Assembly (NCBI GenBank): GCA_964471915.1
Contig: CAYYID010000005.1
Location: 62,001 to 126,000, forward strand
DNA: 64,000 nt
Reading direction: 5' to 3'
From: JAIEPW01 sp964471915
GTDB taxonomy: Bacteria > Acidobacteriota > Terriglobia > Bryobacterales > Bryobacteraceae
The notes below the pieces were generated by a model. That model saw only the letters and a program-made list of their open reading frames with translations. It ran no database searches and had not been told where the DNA came from. Position numbers and translations under genes: made by a program. Of this stretch, positions 31,274 to 40,060 are shown one piece after another. Position 1 is the stretch's first letter. Every line of letters begins with the position of its first letter.

Positions 31274-32521
31274 CTACCGCGCGCCGAGGTAGTCGAGCAG
31301 CAGCGTCGCCATCGCCTTGACGCCCAGCACCAGGGCGTCCTCGTCGATGTCGAAGTCCTGCGTGTGCTGCATGGCGGTGATCCCCTTGGCGGGATTGCCG
31401 ACGCCGAGAAAATAGAAGAATCCCGGAACCACCTTCTGGTAATACGCGAAGTCCTCGCCGCCCATTTGCGGCTCCGCGACGTTGACGTTCGCCTCGCCCA
31501 GCACCCGCTGCAGCGACGGGACCACCCGCCGCGTCAGCGCCGGATCGTTATAGGTGACCGGATTGCCGGCGTCGAAGAAGTCGAGCTTGGCCGTGGCGCC
31601 GTTGGCCTCGGCGATCCCCTTTACCAGGCGGCGCATGTGCGTTTTGACGTCCTCGCGGACGCCTTCGTCGAGGGTGCGCAGCGTGCCTTCCATGCGCACC
31701 GCGCCCGCCAGGATGTTGTTGCGCGTGCCGCCGTGGATCTGTCCGACGGTGAGCACCATGGGTTGCGAGGCAATGATCCGGCGCCGGATGGTCTGCAGCG
31801 CCTGAATCATCTCGGCGGCGATGGGCACCGGGTCGATCCCCGTGTGCGGATACGCCCCGTGGGTCACTTTGCCGTCCACGGTGATGGCGAACGAATCCGT
31901 CGACGCCAACAAGGGTCCGGAAGCGTAGGCGATCCGCCCCGCGCGCTCCTGCGCGCCGACGTGGAGCCCGAAGATCGCCTCGGGTTTGGGGTTCTCCAGC
32001 ACGCCCTCGCGGATCATGAGGGACGCCCCGCCGTCCTCGCCTTGCGGCGCGCCTTCCTCGGCGGGCTGGAAGACGAACTTGATGGTCCCCGGGATCTCGG
32101 CGCGCATCTGGCTGAGCAACTCGGCCACGCCCAACTGGATCGCCGTGTGCGCGTCGTGTCCGCAGGCGTGCTTCACGCCGGGGTTGCGGGACTTGTACGG
32201 GACCTCGTTGGTCTCCTGGATCGGCAGGGCGTCCATGTCGGCGCGGACCGCGATCACGGGCCCGGGCTTCCCGCCCGTGAGCAAAGCCGTGACGCCATGT
32301 TTCGCGACGCCCGTCCGGATGCCCGTGAACCCCAGGGCGCGGAGCCGCTCGGCGACCACGCGCGCCGTCCGTTCCTCGCGGTTCGACAGTTCGGGGTGCA
32401 TGTGGAAGTCGCGGCGCGTCTCGACCAGCCGGGCGCGCATCGCCTCGGCCGCCGCCGCCACCTTCTGATCCCGGGTCTGCGCGGCGGCGCACACGCAGAC
32501 GAACAGTAGCAAGCGCTTCAA
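31274..32521 (-). CDS. Secreted M20D amidohydrolase (hippurate/IAA-amino-acid hydrolase type)
   Basis: The start is TTG 32521, which overlaps the SDR stop (TTGA) and opens a short signal peptide (KRLLLFVCVCAAAQT). The 415-residue protein has the M20D metal site KHACGHDAHTAIQLGVAELL (His and Asp ligands), FVFQPAEEGAPQGEDG with the catalytic Glu pair, and EPQMGGEDFAYYQKVVPGFF near the end. Such enzymes cleave N-acyl or N-aroyl amino acids. The insert EDGGASLMIREGVLE is typical. A periplasmic location is implied by the leader, unusual for family members used in cytosolic amino-acid metabolism but common in Acidobacteria. Confidence 0.87.
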   Translation of the reverse strand: MKRLLLFVCVCAAAQTRDQKVAAAAEAMRARLVETRRDFHMHPELSNREERTARVVAERLRALGFTGIRTGVAKHGVTALLTGGKPGPVIAVRADMDALPIQETNEVPYKSRNPGVKHACGHDAHTAIQLGVAELLSQMRAEIPGTIKFVFQPAEEGAPQGEDGGASLMIREGVLENPKPEAIFGLHVGAQERAGRIAYASGPLLASTDSFAITVDGKVTHGAYPHTGIDPVPIAAEMIQALQTIRRRIIASQPMVLTVGQIHGGTRNNILAGAVRMEGTLRTLDEGVREDVKTHMRRLVKGIAEANGATAKLDFFDAGNPVTYNDPALTRRVVPSLQRVLGEANVNVAEPQMGGEDFAYYQKVVPGFFYFLGVGNPAKGITAMQHTQDFDIDEDALVLGVKAMATLLLDYLGAR

Positions 32522-33300
32522 CCGAAAATCCCCCTGACGTAGCCGCCATCCACGGCGATCGATTCTCCGTTCACGTAGCTCGCCCGCTCGGACGCGAGGA
32601 ACGCCACGACGCTCGCGAATTCCTCCGGAGTCCCCAAGCGTCCCAGGGGCACGCGGCTGGTCCAGCGCTTCTCGATGTCATCCACCGGCGCGCCCCCGGC
32701 CTCGGCCAACGCCTGCGCCAACCCGGCCAGCCGGTCCGTCTTCGTATACCCCGGACAAACGTTATTCACCAGCACGTTGTACGCGCCGTATTCGTTCGCC
32801 AGGCTCTTCACGAGACCCGCCACTGCGGCGCGCACCGCGTTCGAAAGCACCAGACTGTCGATCGGTTCCTTCACCGACACCGAGGTGATCGTGATCAGCC
32901 GCCCCCAGCCGCGGCGCTTCATCTCCGGCAGCACTTCGCGCGCAAAGAACAGCGTGCTCATGAAGTTCAAATCGATCGCGGCGCGCCAGTCGGCAACGGT
33001 CGTGGCCTCGAAGGTCTTCGCGGGCGGACCCCCGGCGTTCGTGACACAGATGTCCACCGTGCCGAACTGCCGGCGCACCTGCGCCACGAAGCCGCGGACC
33101 TGCTCCTCGTCGGTGACGTCCACCTGGGCCGTCAGGACGCCGGCGCCGATCTCCTGCGCGGCGCTTTCCAGCGCCGCGGCGCCCCGCGCGCAGATCGCCA
33201 CCCGCGCTCCCTCCCGCGCCAGCGCGGCGGCAGTGGCGCGGCCCAAGCCCTGGCTGCCGGCCGCGACGATCGCGACCCGTCCAGTCAGTCCCAGGTCCAT
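32518..33300 (-). CDS. SDR-family oxidoreductase with non-canonical active site
   Basis: The 260-residue Rossmann protein starts LTGRVAIVAAGSQGLGRATA, a Gly-rich loop variant, and has CVTNAGGPP and the C-terminal SYVNGESIAVDGGYVRG of FabG-like SDRs. At the active site the usual Y-x-x-x-K is replaced: after ITSVSVKEPIDS the sequence reads LVLSNAVRAAVAGL, so Ser and Arg sit where Tyr and Lys are expected. This substitution is found in a subfamily of SDRs annotated as 3-oxoacyl reductases, and activity there is unclear. It lies between the cupin gene and the M20 amidohydrolase in one tightly packed unit. Confidence 0.83.
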   Translation of the reverse strand: MDLGLTGRVAIVAAGSQGLGRATAAALAREGARVAICARGAAALESAAQEIGAGVLTAQVDVTDEEQVRGFVAQVRRQFGTVDICVTNAGGPPAKTFEATTVADWRAAIDLNFMSTLFFAREVLPEMKRRGWGRLITITSVSVKEPIDSLVLSNAVRAAVAGLVKSLANEYGAYNVLVNNVCPGYTKTDRLAGLAQALAEAGGAPVDDIEKRWTSRVPLGRLGTPEEFASVVAFLASERASYVNGESIAVDGGYVRGIFG

Positions 33301-33651
33301 CTACTTCTTCCTCAGGTAGTCGTCGGTGCCCTGCACCCAGTCGTGCCGGATCGGCGAAAAGACGTCCACGTCCAGTGTGTCCTCGAGCGCCACCGCCTTG
33401 TGCGGCACGTTCGAGGGGATGTGCAGCACTTCGCCCGCGCTCACCACGAACTTCTTGCCTTCCATCTCGAACTCCAGCGCGCCCTCGATCACCCAGGTGA
33501 TCTGCTCGCTTTCGTGATGATGCTCCGGCACCACCGCGCCTTTCTTCAGGTAGATCTGCGCCAGCATCGCCTTTTCGCCCGTCACCACGCGCCGCGAAAT
33601 CACGTCGCTCAGCGTCTCCAGTTTCACGCCTTCCCAGGCCGAGTGCATCAT
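33301..33651 (-). CDS. Small single-domain cupin
   Basis: The 116-residue protein is a single cupin barrel: motif 1 is VPEHHHESEQITWVIEGALEF (metal His, His and Glu/Gln) and motif 2 is AGEVLHIPSNVPHKA with the last metal His. It is followed directly by the SDR gene on the same strand. Cupins of this size act as isomerases, dioxygenases or sugar-binding regulators; nothing in the sequence picks one. Given the SDR and amidohydrolase neighbours a role in degradation of a small carbonyl or acyl compound is plausible. Confidence 0.8.
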   Translation of the reverse strand: MMHSAWEGVKLETLSDVISRRVVTGEKAMLAQIYLKKGAVVPEHHHESEQITWVIEGALEFEMEGKKFVVSAGEVLHIPSNVPHKAVALEDTLDVDVFSPIRHDWVQGTDDYLRKK

Positions 33652-33684
33652 GTCCGCTCATTTTACACGCTGTATGATTGGGGC

Positions 33685-34416
33685 ATGTCCCCGCATGATT
33701 CCGGCGCGCCTCCCAAGAAAAGCAACCTGCTGTGGTGGATCCTCGGCAGTTGCCTCGGTCTGGTCTTGCTGGTGGTGGCCGGCTCTGGCCTCGCCGGATT
33801 CATGTTGTTCCAGCGCGTGAAAAACGCGGGGATCGACGCCGAACTGTTCAAGACCAACCCCGCGCTCGCCGCCGCCAAGATGGCGACCGCGCTCGATCCC
33901 AACACCGAGATCGTCTCCACCGACGACGCCTCGGGTGAGATCGTCATCCGCAACAAACGGACCGGCAAGGAAACCACCATGCGCTTCGACCCCGACAAGC
34001 AGGAACTGGTGGTGGTCGACGAGCAAGGCAAGAAGGCGACCATCAAGGTGCGGGACAAGGATGGGGGCGGCATTGAGGCGGAATCGGGCGGCGAGAAGGT
34101 CCGGATAGGTACGTCCGCGCGCCTGCCCGCCTGGATCCCGGCCTATCCGGGCGCGGCGACCCAGGGCCTGGGCTCCACCGAGCGGCCGGGCGAGGCGCAA
34201 TACACCTTCAGCGTCACCATGAACGACCCGCTGGAGAAGGTCTCCGCCTATTACCGCGATGAGTTGCGCAAGGCGGGCTTCGACGTGGACTCCAGCGCGG
34301 CCACGCCCGGCGCCGAAGTCCTCCAGGCGAAATCTGCTGGACGGACGATCCAGATGATGTTCACCAAGACCGACGGCGGGACGCTCGCGGCCATCACGGC
34401 TACCGAGAAGAAATGA
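33685..34416 (+). CDS. Membrane-anchored protein of unknown function
   Basis: ATG 33685 is chosen because it gives a short basic leader and then one membrane helix (NLLWWILGSCLGLVLLVVAG, residues ~15-38); the open frame upstream is opposite the cupin gene. The 243-residue product has a periplasmic part with Lys-rich beta strands (~75-135), then a C-terminal domain (~150-243) beginning ARLPAWIPAYPGAATQG, with DPLEKVSAYYRDELRKAGFDV, a pattern seen in small bacterial 'DUF4845-like or YdgA-like' envelope proteins but not assignable by eye. It overlaps the convergent methyltransferase gene by 17 bases. Confidence 0.6.
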   Translation: MSPHDSGAPPKKSNLLWWILGSCLGLVLLVVAGSGLAGFMLFQRVKNAGIDAELFKTNPALAAAKMATALDPNTEIVSTDDASGEIVIRNKRTGKETTMRFDPDKQELVVVDEQGKKATIKVRDKDGGGIEAESGGEKVRIGTSARLPAWIPAYPGAATQGLGSTERPGEAQYTFSVTMNDPLEKVSAYYRDELRKAGFDVDSSAATPGAEVLQAKSAGRTIQMMFTKTDGGTLAAITATEKK

Positions 34417-35401
34417 TGACCGTCTGCGGCAACCCTTCCATCGGGTGTGCCGTGGAAGCGCCGAATCCTGCGTTGCGCGCCATCTCGCTGATCTCCCTTA
34501 CTGTGTACGCGTCCCCGGCGCGCGTGTTTACCAGCATCTGCACCGCGAACCACGCCGGTTGCGCGGGGGTCACGCGGTCGTCATTCGGACAGAACTCGAG
34601 CGTCACCATCCGGCCTCCGGGCTTCAGCGCGGCGTGGAGTCTCCGCAGCAGCCCCTCACACGTCGGCGCATCGAAATGGTGCAGGAAGTTCGTCACCAGC
34701 GCGACGTCGTAGCCGGCGCCGAACTCCACCTCGAAGGCTGACCCGGCGAGTTTGCGCACACGGTCTGCCACGCCCGCGTTGTGCGAGTTCTCCTCGGCCA
34801 CCTCCAGCACTGCTCGCCAGTCCACCTGGGTCACCTCGACCCCCGGGTTGGCCTTCGCAACCTCGATGCCGAACAGCCCGTGCCCCGCCGCAATGTCCAG
34901 GACTCGCGCCCCGGCAGGCAAAGGTCCGAGCAGCTTCGGAATGAACTGCGACGCCGCCCCCACCAGGGGAGCCATGTGCCGCGCGAACTCCACCCACACC
35001 GGATTCTCCGGCTCCACCGTCCCCTCGCCGTGCAGCGAGCCGCCGTGGCGCACCACGTCGGTCATCCGCTCGAACCCCTGCCGCACGCCAGCGTGCAGCA
35101 GAAACTTCACCGCCTCGCCCAGGTACGCCGGGGAGCGGCGATCGAGGAATGGCGCGGTGCCGGCGGCGAGCGAGTACACGCCGCCCACTTTCTCGAGAAA
35201 GCCCATCACGGTCATGGCGTCCGCCAGCACCCGGATCCCCTTTGGCGCCGCCTGGCACGCCGCCGCCAGCGCCTCCACGGTGTTCGCCCCCTGGGCGACG
35301 GCGGTGAAAAGATCCAGTTCCGCCGCCGCCTGGAAAGCCGCGGTCTGCTGAAACGCCTGCATGGCTTGGAAAATCGGCGCGGGGTTCGGATGGTTAGACA
35401 T
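34400..35401 (-). CDS. SAM-dependent methyltransferase (O-methyltransferase, ASMT-like)
   Basis: ATG 35401 (SNHPNPAPIFQAMQAF) is preferred over 35422, being nearer the conserved N-terminal helix. The 333-residue protein has an N-terminal winged-helix dimerisation part (AAFQAAAELDLFTAVAQGANTVEAL) and a Rossmann methyltransferase domain with motif I RVLDIAAGHGLFGIEVAKA, then VTQVDW and LVTNFLHHFD. This is the plan of class I small-molecule O-methyltransferases such as acetylserotonin or hydroxyneurosporene methyltransferases. The substrate is unknown. It is divergent from the aminotransferase gene by 32 bases. Confidence 0.83.
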   Translation of the reverse strand: MSNHPNPAPIFQAMQAFQQTAAFQAAAELDLFTAVAQGANTVEALAAACQAAPKGIRVLADAMTVMGFLEKVGGVYSLAAGTAPFLDRRSPAYLGEAVKFLLHAGVRQGFERMTDVVRHGGSLHGEGTVEPENPVWVEFARHMAPLVGAASQFIPKLLGPLPAGARVLDIAAGHGLFGIEVAKANPGVEVTQVDWRAVLEVAEENSHNAGVADRVRKLAGSAFEVEFGAGYDVALVTNFLHHFDAPTCEGLLRRLHAALKPGGRMVTLEFCPNDDRVTPAQPAWFAVQMLVNTRAGDAYTVREISEMARNAGFGASTAHPMEGLPQTVIISSR

Positions 35402-35433
35402 CGGCCGCTCAGTATAATGCACCTGAGCACCGC

Positions 35434-36564
35434 ATGTTCTCTCACCGGCTGTCGTGGGACGCCGCGCCGAACCCTCTGTCCGAAGCGCTCGCCCGCCGCC
35501 GCGCCGCCGGACTCCCGGTGCTCGATCTCACCGAATCGAACCCCACCCGCGCCGGCCTGGACTATCCTCCGGACCTGCTCATGCCGCTCGCCGATCCCCG
35601 CGGCTTAAGTTATGACCCCCACCCCGCGGGCCTCCTGGCCGCCCGCGAGGCGGTCTCCGCCTACTACGCGGCGCGAGGCGTCCCCGTCTATCCGTCCCGG
35701 ATCCTCCTGACTGCCTCAACCTCGGACGCCTACGCCTGGTGCTTCAAGCTGCTCTGCGACCCCGGCGACGAGGTCCTCATCCCGCGCCCTTCCTATCCGC
35801 TCTTCGAGTTCCTTGCCGGCCTCGAAGCCGTCCGCGTCACGCCGTACCCTTTGTTCTACGACCACGGCTGGCACGTCGATACCGGCGCGCTCGAGGCTGC
35901 CATCACGCCCCGCACCCGCGCCATCGTCACCGTGAATCCGAACAACCCGACGGGCTCGTTCCTGAAGCGCCACGAACTGGATCGCCTCTGCGAACTGGCC
36001 CGCCGGCACGACCTGGCGCTGATCTCCGACGAAGTGTTCGCGGACTACCCGTTCGGCGCCGCGGCGGACCGCGTCACGACGCTCGCCGGCGTCGCGGGCT
36101 CGCTCGTCTTCGTGATGAGCGGCCTGTCGAAAATCGCGGGCTTGCCGCAACTCAAGCTCGGCTGGATCGTCTCGAATTCGGCGGACGCGTTCGCCCGGCT
36201 GGAGTGGATCGCTGACACGTATCTGCCCGTCGCGACGCCGGCGCAACTCGCCCTCGGCGGCCTGCTTGCCGCGGGGGAGGGTGTGCAGCGGCAGATCCGC
36301 GCGCGCACCGCCGCCAATCTCGCCCGCCTGCGCGAGCAGTTCCCGCCGCTCCAACTCGAGGGCGGCTGGTATGCGACCGTCGCCGTGCCGCGCACGCGCA
36401 CCGAACAGGAGTGGGCGCTCGCCTTACTCGACCGTGGCGTCCTGGTGCAGCCGGGCTTCTTCTACGACTTCCCAAACGAAGCGTATCTGGTGCTCAGCCT
36501 GCTGACGCCGCCGGAGCCTTTCGCCGCCGGGCTCCGCACACTCGAAGACCTGCTGGCCGGCTAG
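35434..36564 (+). CDS. PLP-dependent aminotransferase, class I/II
   Basis: The 376-residue protein has the fold-type I pattern: LDLTESNPTRAGL at the N-terminus, TASTSDAYAWCFKLL, VTVNPNNPTGS with the PLP-ring Asn, LISDEVFADYPF (Asp to the PLP nitrogen) and the Schiff-base lysine K233 in SGLSKIAGLPQLKLGW. This resembles the aspartate/alanine/aromatic aminotransferase class, and in Acidobacteria similar proteins are annotated as pyridoxal-phosphate aminotransferases of unknown substrate. Its 3' end overlaps the convergent aminotransferase gene by four bases. Confidence 0.87.
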   Translation: MFSHRLSWDAAPNPLSEALARRRAAGLPVLDLTESNPTRAGLDYPPDLLMPLADPRGLSYDPHPAGLLAAREAVSAYYAARGVPVYPSRILLTASTSDAYAWCFKLLCDPGDEVLIPRPSYPLFEFLAGLEAVRVTPYPLFYDHGWHVDTGALEAAITPRTRAIVTVNPNNPTGSFLKRHELDRLCELARRHDLALISDEVFADYPFGAAADRVTTLAGVAGSLVFVMSGLSKIAGLPQLKLGWIVSNSADAFARLEWIADTYLPVATPAQLALGGLLAAGEGVQRQIRARTAANLARLREQFPPLQLEGGWYATVAVPRTRTEQEWALALLDRGVLVQPGFFYDFPNEAYLVLSLLTPPEPFAAGLRTLEDLLAG

Positions 36565-37742
36565 ACGCGCGCCTTCATGAACTGCGTCAGCCGCGCCATG
36601 GCGTCCTCAAGGATCGGGCGCTCCGCCGCGTAGCAAATCCGGATGGACCCTTCGCCGCCGGCGCCGAACGCTACACCGGGTGCCAGGCCGACTTGCGTCT
36701 CCATCAGGATCTGCTTGCAGAACCCGAACGAATCCGTCACGCCCTCCACCTTCGGGAACAGATAGAAGGCGCCCTCGGGCTTCGGCACGGTGAGGCCGGG
36801 CATCTTTTCGAGCGCCGCCAGGCAGAAGTCGCGATTAGCTTTGAGCTTGGTGACGAAATCGGCAATGGGACCCTCGCCCCACACCAGCGCTGTCTCGCCC
36901 GCTTTCTGCGTAAAGGTCGGCGCGTGGCTAACCACGAATTCGTTCAAGGGCGTGGCCCGCGCCACCAGGTCCGCGCGGGAGGCGATCCAGCCCAGCCGCC
37001 AGCCCGTCATGCAGTACGACTTCGAAAAGCTCTGGCAGACGATCACGGCGTCTTCCCGGGTAGCCTTCTTGAGGATGGTGGGTACGGCGGTACCCAGGGG
37101 TTGGCCGTCCGGGTACCAGAGGCGTTCGTAGACTTCATCGGCGAGCAGCCACAGTTCGTGCTTGCGCGCGAACTCCAGCAGCCGCGTCTGTTCTTCGTCG
37201 GTGGCGGTCCAGCCCAGGGGGTTCGAAGGCGAGGTGTAGATCAGCAGGCGCGTGCGCGGCGTCACCGCTGCTTCCAGAGCATCGAAGTCGATGGTGTAAC
37301 GCTTGCCGCACAGCGGCTGCGCCACCTCCTTCGAGATCCCGTGGAACATGCGCACGATGGCGGAGCCGTTGGGCCAGGCCGGCGTCAGCACCAGCGCCTC
37401 GTCACCTGGGTCAATAACGCAGCGGATAGCGAGATTCAGCGCCTGGACGCCGGAGGCCGTTACGATCAGTTCCCGCGACGGATCCAGCGTCACTCCGTGC
37501 TTTTCGTGATAGAAACGCGCCAGCGCCTGCCGCAGCGAAGGCATGCCGGCGTTCTCCGTATAGAACGTGTAGCCGTCGGCCATGGCCTTTTGCGCCGCGC
37601 GCTTGATGTAGTCCGGCGTGGGGAGGCTCGATTCCCCGAAGTACAGCTTCAGGACCCCGGGCATCCCCATCGCGATTTCCGCGAGCTCGCGAATGCGGGA
37701 GTGCGGGATCTGGAGCGCCGTAGGCGCAAGTGTTGCAGGCAT
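36561..37742 (-). CDS. PLP-dependent aminotransferase, class I/II (second, convergent)
   Basis: The 393-residue protein has LKLYFGESSLPTPDYI, TASGVQALNLAIRCVIDPGD, YTSPSNPLGWTAT (the NPxG block), LLADEVYERLWY and K241 in SFSKSYCMTGWRLGW. It resembles bacterial aspartate-type aminotransferases. No dapC or argD is otherwise present, so either of the two aminotransferases might supply the N-succinyl-L,L-DAP aminotransferase step, but nothing in the sequence proves it. It is divergent from the AraC-type gene and convergent with the previous aminotransferase. Confidence 0.87.
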   Translation of the reverse strand: MPATLAPTALQIPHSRIRELAEIAMGMPGVLKLYFGESSLPTPDYIKRAAQKAMADGYTFYTENAGMPSLRQALARFYHEKHGVTLDPSRELIVTASGVQALNLAIRCVIDPGDEALVLTPAWPNGSAIVRMFHGISKEVAQPLCGKRYTIDFDALEAAVTPRTRLLIYTSPSNPLGWTATDEEQTRLLEFARKHELWLLADEVYERLWYPDGQPLGTAVPTILKKATREDAVIVCQSFSKSYCMTGWRLGWIASRADLVARATPLNEFVVSHAPTFTQKAGETALVWGEGPIADFVTKLKANRDFCLAALEKMPGLTVPKPEGAFYLFPKVEGVTDSFGFCKQILMETQVGLAPGVAFGAGGEGSIRICYAAERPILEDAMARLTQFMKARV

Positions 37743-37803
37743 GGCAGTTATCTTTCAGTCTACCGGAGTGCCTGTGCGGATTGCTCTAGCATGGAGTTTG
37801 ACG

Positions 37804-38712
37804 GTGCCCAACCAATACCTGGACCGGCTGAACCGGGCCGTCGACTACATCGCCGAACGGCTGGACGGCAACGTGTCGCTGGAGCAGGTGGCGCGCGCCG
37901 CGGGGTTCTCGGCGTTTCATTTCCACCGCGTCTTCCGCGCCCAGTTCGGCGAGACGCTGCAGGAGTTTGTCACGCGGCTGCGCGTCGAGAAGGCGATTTT
38001 CCTGATGCGCTACCGGCCGGAAAAAAAGCTAACGGATATCGCGCTCGACTGCGGCTTCGGGACGTCGGCTAACTTCACCCGGGTGTTCCGCAAGCGGCTC
38101 GGCGTGAACCCGCGCGCCTTCGACCTCGAGGAGTACTGGCGGAAAAGCAAGATCGGGAAAGAACGCCCCTTCCAATCACCATATTATCTGAAAGAGCTGA
38201 CCGAGGACGAGGGCCGCGACTTCGAGGTGCGCGTCGTCCCGCGTCCCGCGCTACGGATCGCCTATGTCCGGATCTACGACTCGTTCCAGCCCGAGAAACT
38301 CCCGGCCGCGCTCGAAACGCTGGCCGGGTGGGCGCGCCAGCGCGGGCTGCTCGATCAGGGGCAATGGATCGGCATGTCTCAGGATGACCCCGAGATCACG
38401 CCGCTCGACAAGTACCGCTACGACCTGTGCCTCACGATCCCGGACGGCGTGCGCGGCGAGGGCGAAGTCGGCGTGCGGACGCTCGCCCCGTCGCTTGACG
38501 CCGTGCTCCCCGTGCGCGGCGACCTCTGGGAGGTCGACCGCGCCTGGAACTACCTGTTCAAGAACTGGCTGCCGCGCTCAGCCTACGAGCCTACCCAGGG
38601 TCCGGCGCTGGAAGTGTTCCTGCAATCCCCGCTCGAACTCGGGTGGGACAACTACGACCTCGAAGGCCGGGTGCCGGTGCGGCCGTTCCGGCCCGCGCGC
38701 GGAAAGAGATAA
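37804..38712 (+). CDS. AraC-family regulator with GyrI-like effector domain
   Basis: GTG 37804 is chosen (PNQYLDRLNRAVDYIAERL); longer starts overlap the divergent aminotransferase. The 302-residue protein has two N-terminal HTH motifs of the AraC type (VSLEQVARAAGFSAFHFHRVFRAQFG and KLTDIALDCGFGTSANFTRVFRKRLGVNP, residues ~25-115) and a GyrI-like small-molecule domain (~140-300; VRVVPRPALRIAYVRIYDSF, LEVFLQSPLELGWDNYDLEG). Such proteins act as Rob/SoxS-like ligand-sensing activators, for example of efflux or detoxification genes. The target here may be the adjacent VOC gene, 12 bases downstream. Confidence 0.87.
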   Translation: MPNQYLDRLNRAVDYIAERLDGNVSLEQVARAAGFSAFHFHRVFRAQFGETLQEFVTRLRVEKAIFLMRYRPEKKLTDIALDCGFGTSANFTRVFRKRLGVNPRAFDLEEYWRKSKIGKERPFQSPYYLKELTEDEGRDFEVRVVPRPALRIAYVRIYDSFQPEKLPAALETLAGWARQRGLLDQGQWIGMSQDDPEITPLDKYRYDLCLTIPDGVRGEGEVGVRTLAPSLDAVLPVRGDLWEVDRAWNYLFKNWLPRSAYEPTQGPALEVFLQSPLELGWDNYDLEGRVPVRPFRPARGKR

Positions 38713-38724
38713 GGAGCTTCGCGG

Positions 38725-39138
38725 ATGACGAACCGCCTTTGGCTGTGGATGGGACTATGCGCGCTCGCGGTGATCCCCGCCGCGTCTCAGAAAGGACACT
38801 CGAAGATGGAACTCGGCCGTTTTTCCGTGAGCCTCACGGTGAAGGACCTCGCGAAGTCGCGGGCTTTTTACGAGAAGCTCGGCTTCCAGCAGATTGACGG
38901 CAAACAGGAGCAGAACTGGCTGATCATGGGCCATGGCGAGGCCAAGATCGGTTTGTTTCAGGGGATGTTCGACCAGAACATCCTCACCTTCAACCCCACC
39001 GACGCCCGCGGCATCGAGAAGACCCTGAAGGCGCAGGGGCTGAAGCTGGAAAAAGAGACCACCGGGACCTCGGGTCCGGCGCACCTGGTGCTGAAGGATC
39101 CGGACGGCAACACGATCCTCATCGACCAGCATCAGTAG
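38725..39138 (+). CDS. VOC-superfamily (glyoxalase-like) protein, possibly with a dual start
   Basis: From ATG 38725 (AAGGAG upstream) the 137-residue product has a signal-peptide-like leader (LWLWMGLCALAVIPAASQ). A second in-frame ATG at 38806 also has AAAGGA nine bases upstream and would make a leaderless ~110-residue VOC protein (ELGRFSVSLTVKDLAKSRAF), the usual size for the family. The single betaalphabetabetabeta module ends DPDGNTILIDQH. VOC proteins bind metals or small molecules (glyoxalase, bleomycin binding, dioxygenase). It is downstream of the GyrI-like regulator and overlaps the convergent hydrolase by 20 bases. Confidence 0.8.
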   Translation: MTNRLWLWMGLCALAVIPAASQKGHSKMELGRFSVSLTVKDLAKSRAFYEKLGFQQIDGKQEQNWLIMGHGEAKIGLFQGMFDQNILTFNPTDARGIEKTLKAQGLKLEKETTGTSGPAHLVLKDPDGNTILIDQHQ

Positions 39139-40054
39139 CGCGCGCGGCCTGCCACACCGCCCAGGCGACCTCGGGACGCGCGATGTCGCCGTGATCGAGG
39201 ATGATGCCCTCGGCGCGCAGGTTGTGCGGCACGGCGGGCGCGAACGGATAGCGGGTGCCGCCCGGGCCGAGGGCGAGCGCCACGCGCTCCGGGGTCCGCT
39301 GCGCGCCGTTGGCGCCCAGCCCGCCGTAGCGGTCGGCTTCGCCGCCCAGGGACGCGCAGTCCTGCCCCGCCACGCGCGATGCCACCGGATAGGCGAGCGT
39401 CACCGCTTTGTCGGCGTGCGTGTGCGTGATCAGGATGGGCCCGTCCACCTTGCGCTCCGCCACCACCGCGCGGAACGCGCCGTCGCGCCGGCCGTCGAAC
39501 TTCTCGGCGAAGGCGAAGTGCGAGAACGCCGCCTGCAACAGCGTGAGGCTGGCGGGCTTCACGTACGGCGGCAACGCCTGCACCGCCGCCGTTACCAGGC
39601 GCGCGCCAAAGCTATGGCCGATCAAGTGGACCCGCCGGTCCGTGAGCCGGGCCAGCGCGGGCGCCAGGCCCTGCGCGCCGACCACGCCGGCGCGGTGCTT
39701 CATGCGGAAGTACGAGAGCAGGTTCAGGGCCTGCGAGGGCCGCATCATCGCGGCTCCTTCGGGGATGCGGCGGATCAGGTCCTCGACGCCGTCCTCGGGG
39801 TCCGCGAGCGCGCGCAGTTCCGGACGCCAGGCCGCGCCGCCGCCGAATTCCAGCGATGGCCAGAAGATGCCCGCCACGGCGTAGTTCGCTTCCGGGAAAT
39901 CGGCGAAGAAGCGCTCGTAGAGGCCGCGCGCAGCCTCGACGGACGTGTTCCAGCCGTGCGCGAAACAGAAGATTTCTTTCACCGCGGGCACGGTCACTTT
40001 GTTCTTGAGCTTGCCTTGCGCGTCGAAGTGGAGTTCGCAGTAAGGGACTTTCAT
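39119..40054 (-). CDS. Cytoplasmic alpha/beta hydrolase
   Basis: The 311-residue protein has no signal peptide. Its core has EIFCFAHGWNTSVEAARG (HGWN oxyanion region), the nucleophile elbow VHLIGHSFGARLV and THTHADKAVTLAYPVAS, as in DUF900-like alpha/beta hydrolases. The final His may be in HNLRAEG or ILDHGDIARPEV. It follows the subtilase gene by six bases on the same strand, so they are probably made together. Substrate is unknown; similar pairs of a leaderless subtilase and a hydrolase are not familiar to me. Confidence 0.75.
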   Translation of the reverse strand: MKVPYCELHFDAQGKLKNKVTVPAVKEIFCFAHGWNTSVEAARGLYERFFADFPEANYAVAGIFWPSLEFGGGAAWRPELRALADPEDGVEDLIRRIPEGAAMMRPSQALNLLSYFRMKHRAGVVGAQGLAPALARLTDRRVHLIGHSFGARLVTAAVQALPPYVKPASLTLLQAAFSHFAFAEKFDGRRDGAFRAVVAERKVDGPILITHTHADKAVTLAYPVASRVAGQDCASLGGEADRYGGLGANGAQRTPERVALALGPGGTRYPFAPAVPHNLRAEGIILDHGDIARPEVAWAVWQAARATDAGR

Positions 40055-40060
40055 AAAGAT

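Noticed and set aside
34251..34553. Short minus-strand open frame at the junction of the membrane-anchored protein and methyltransferase genes
   Set aside because: Overlaps both supported genes in another frame and has no motif.
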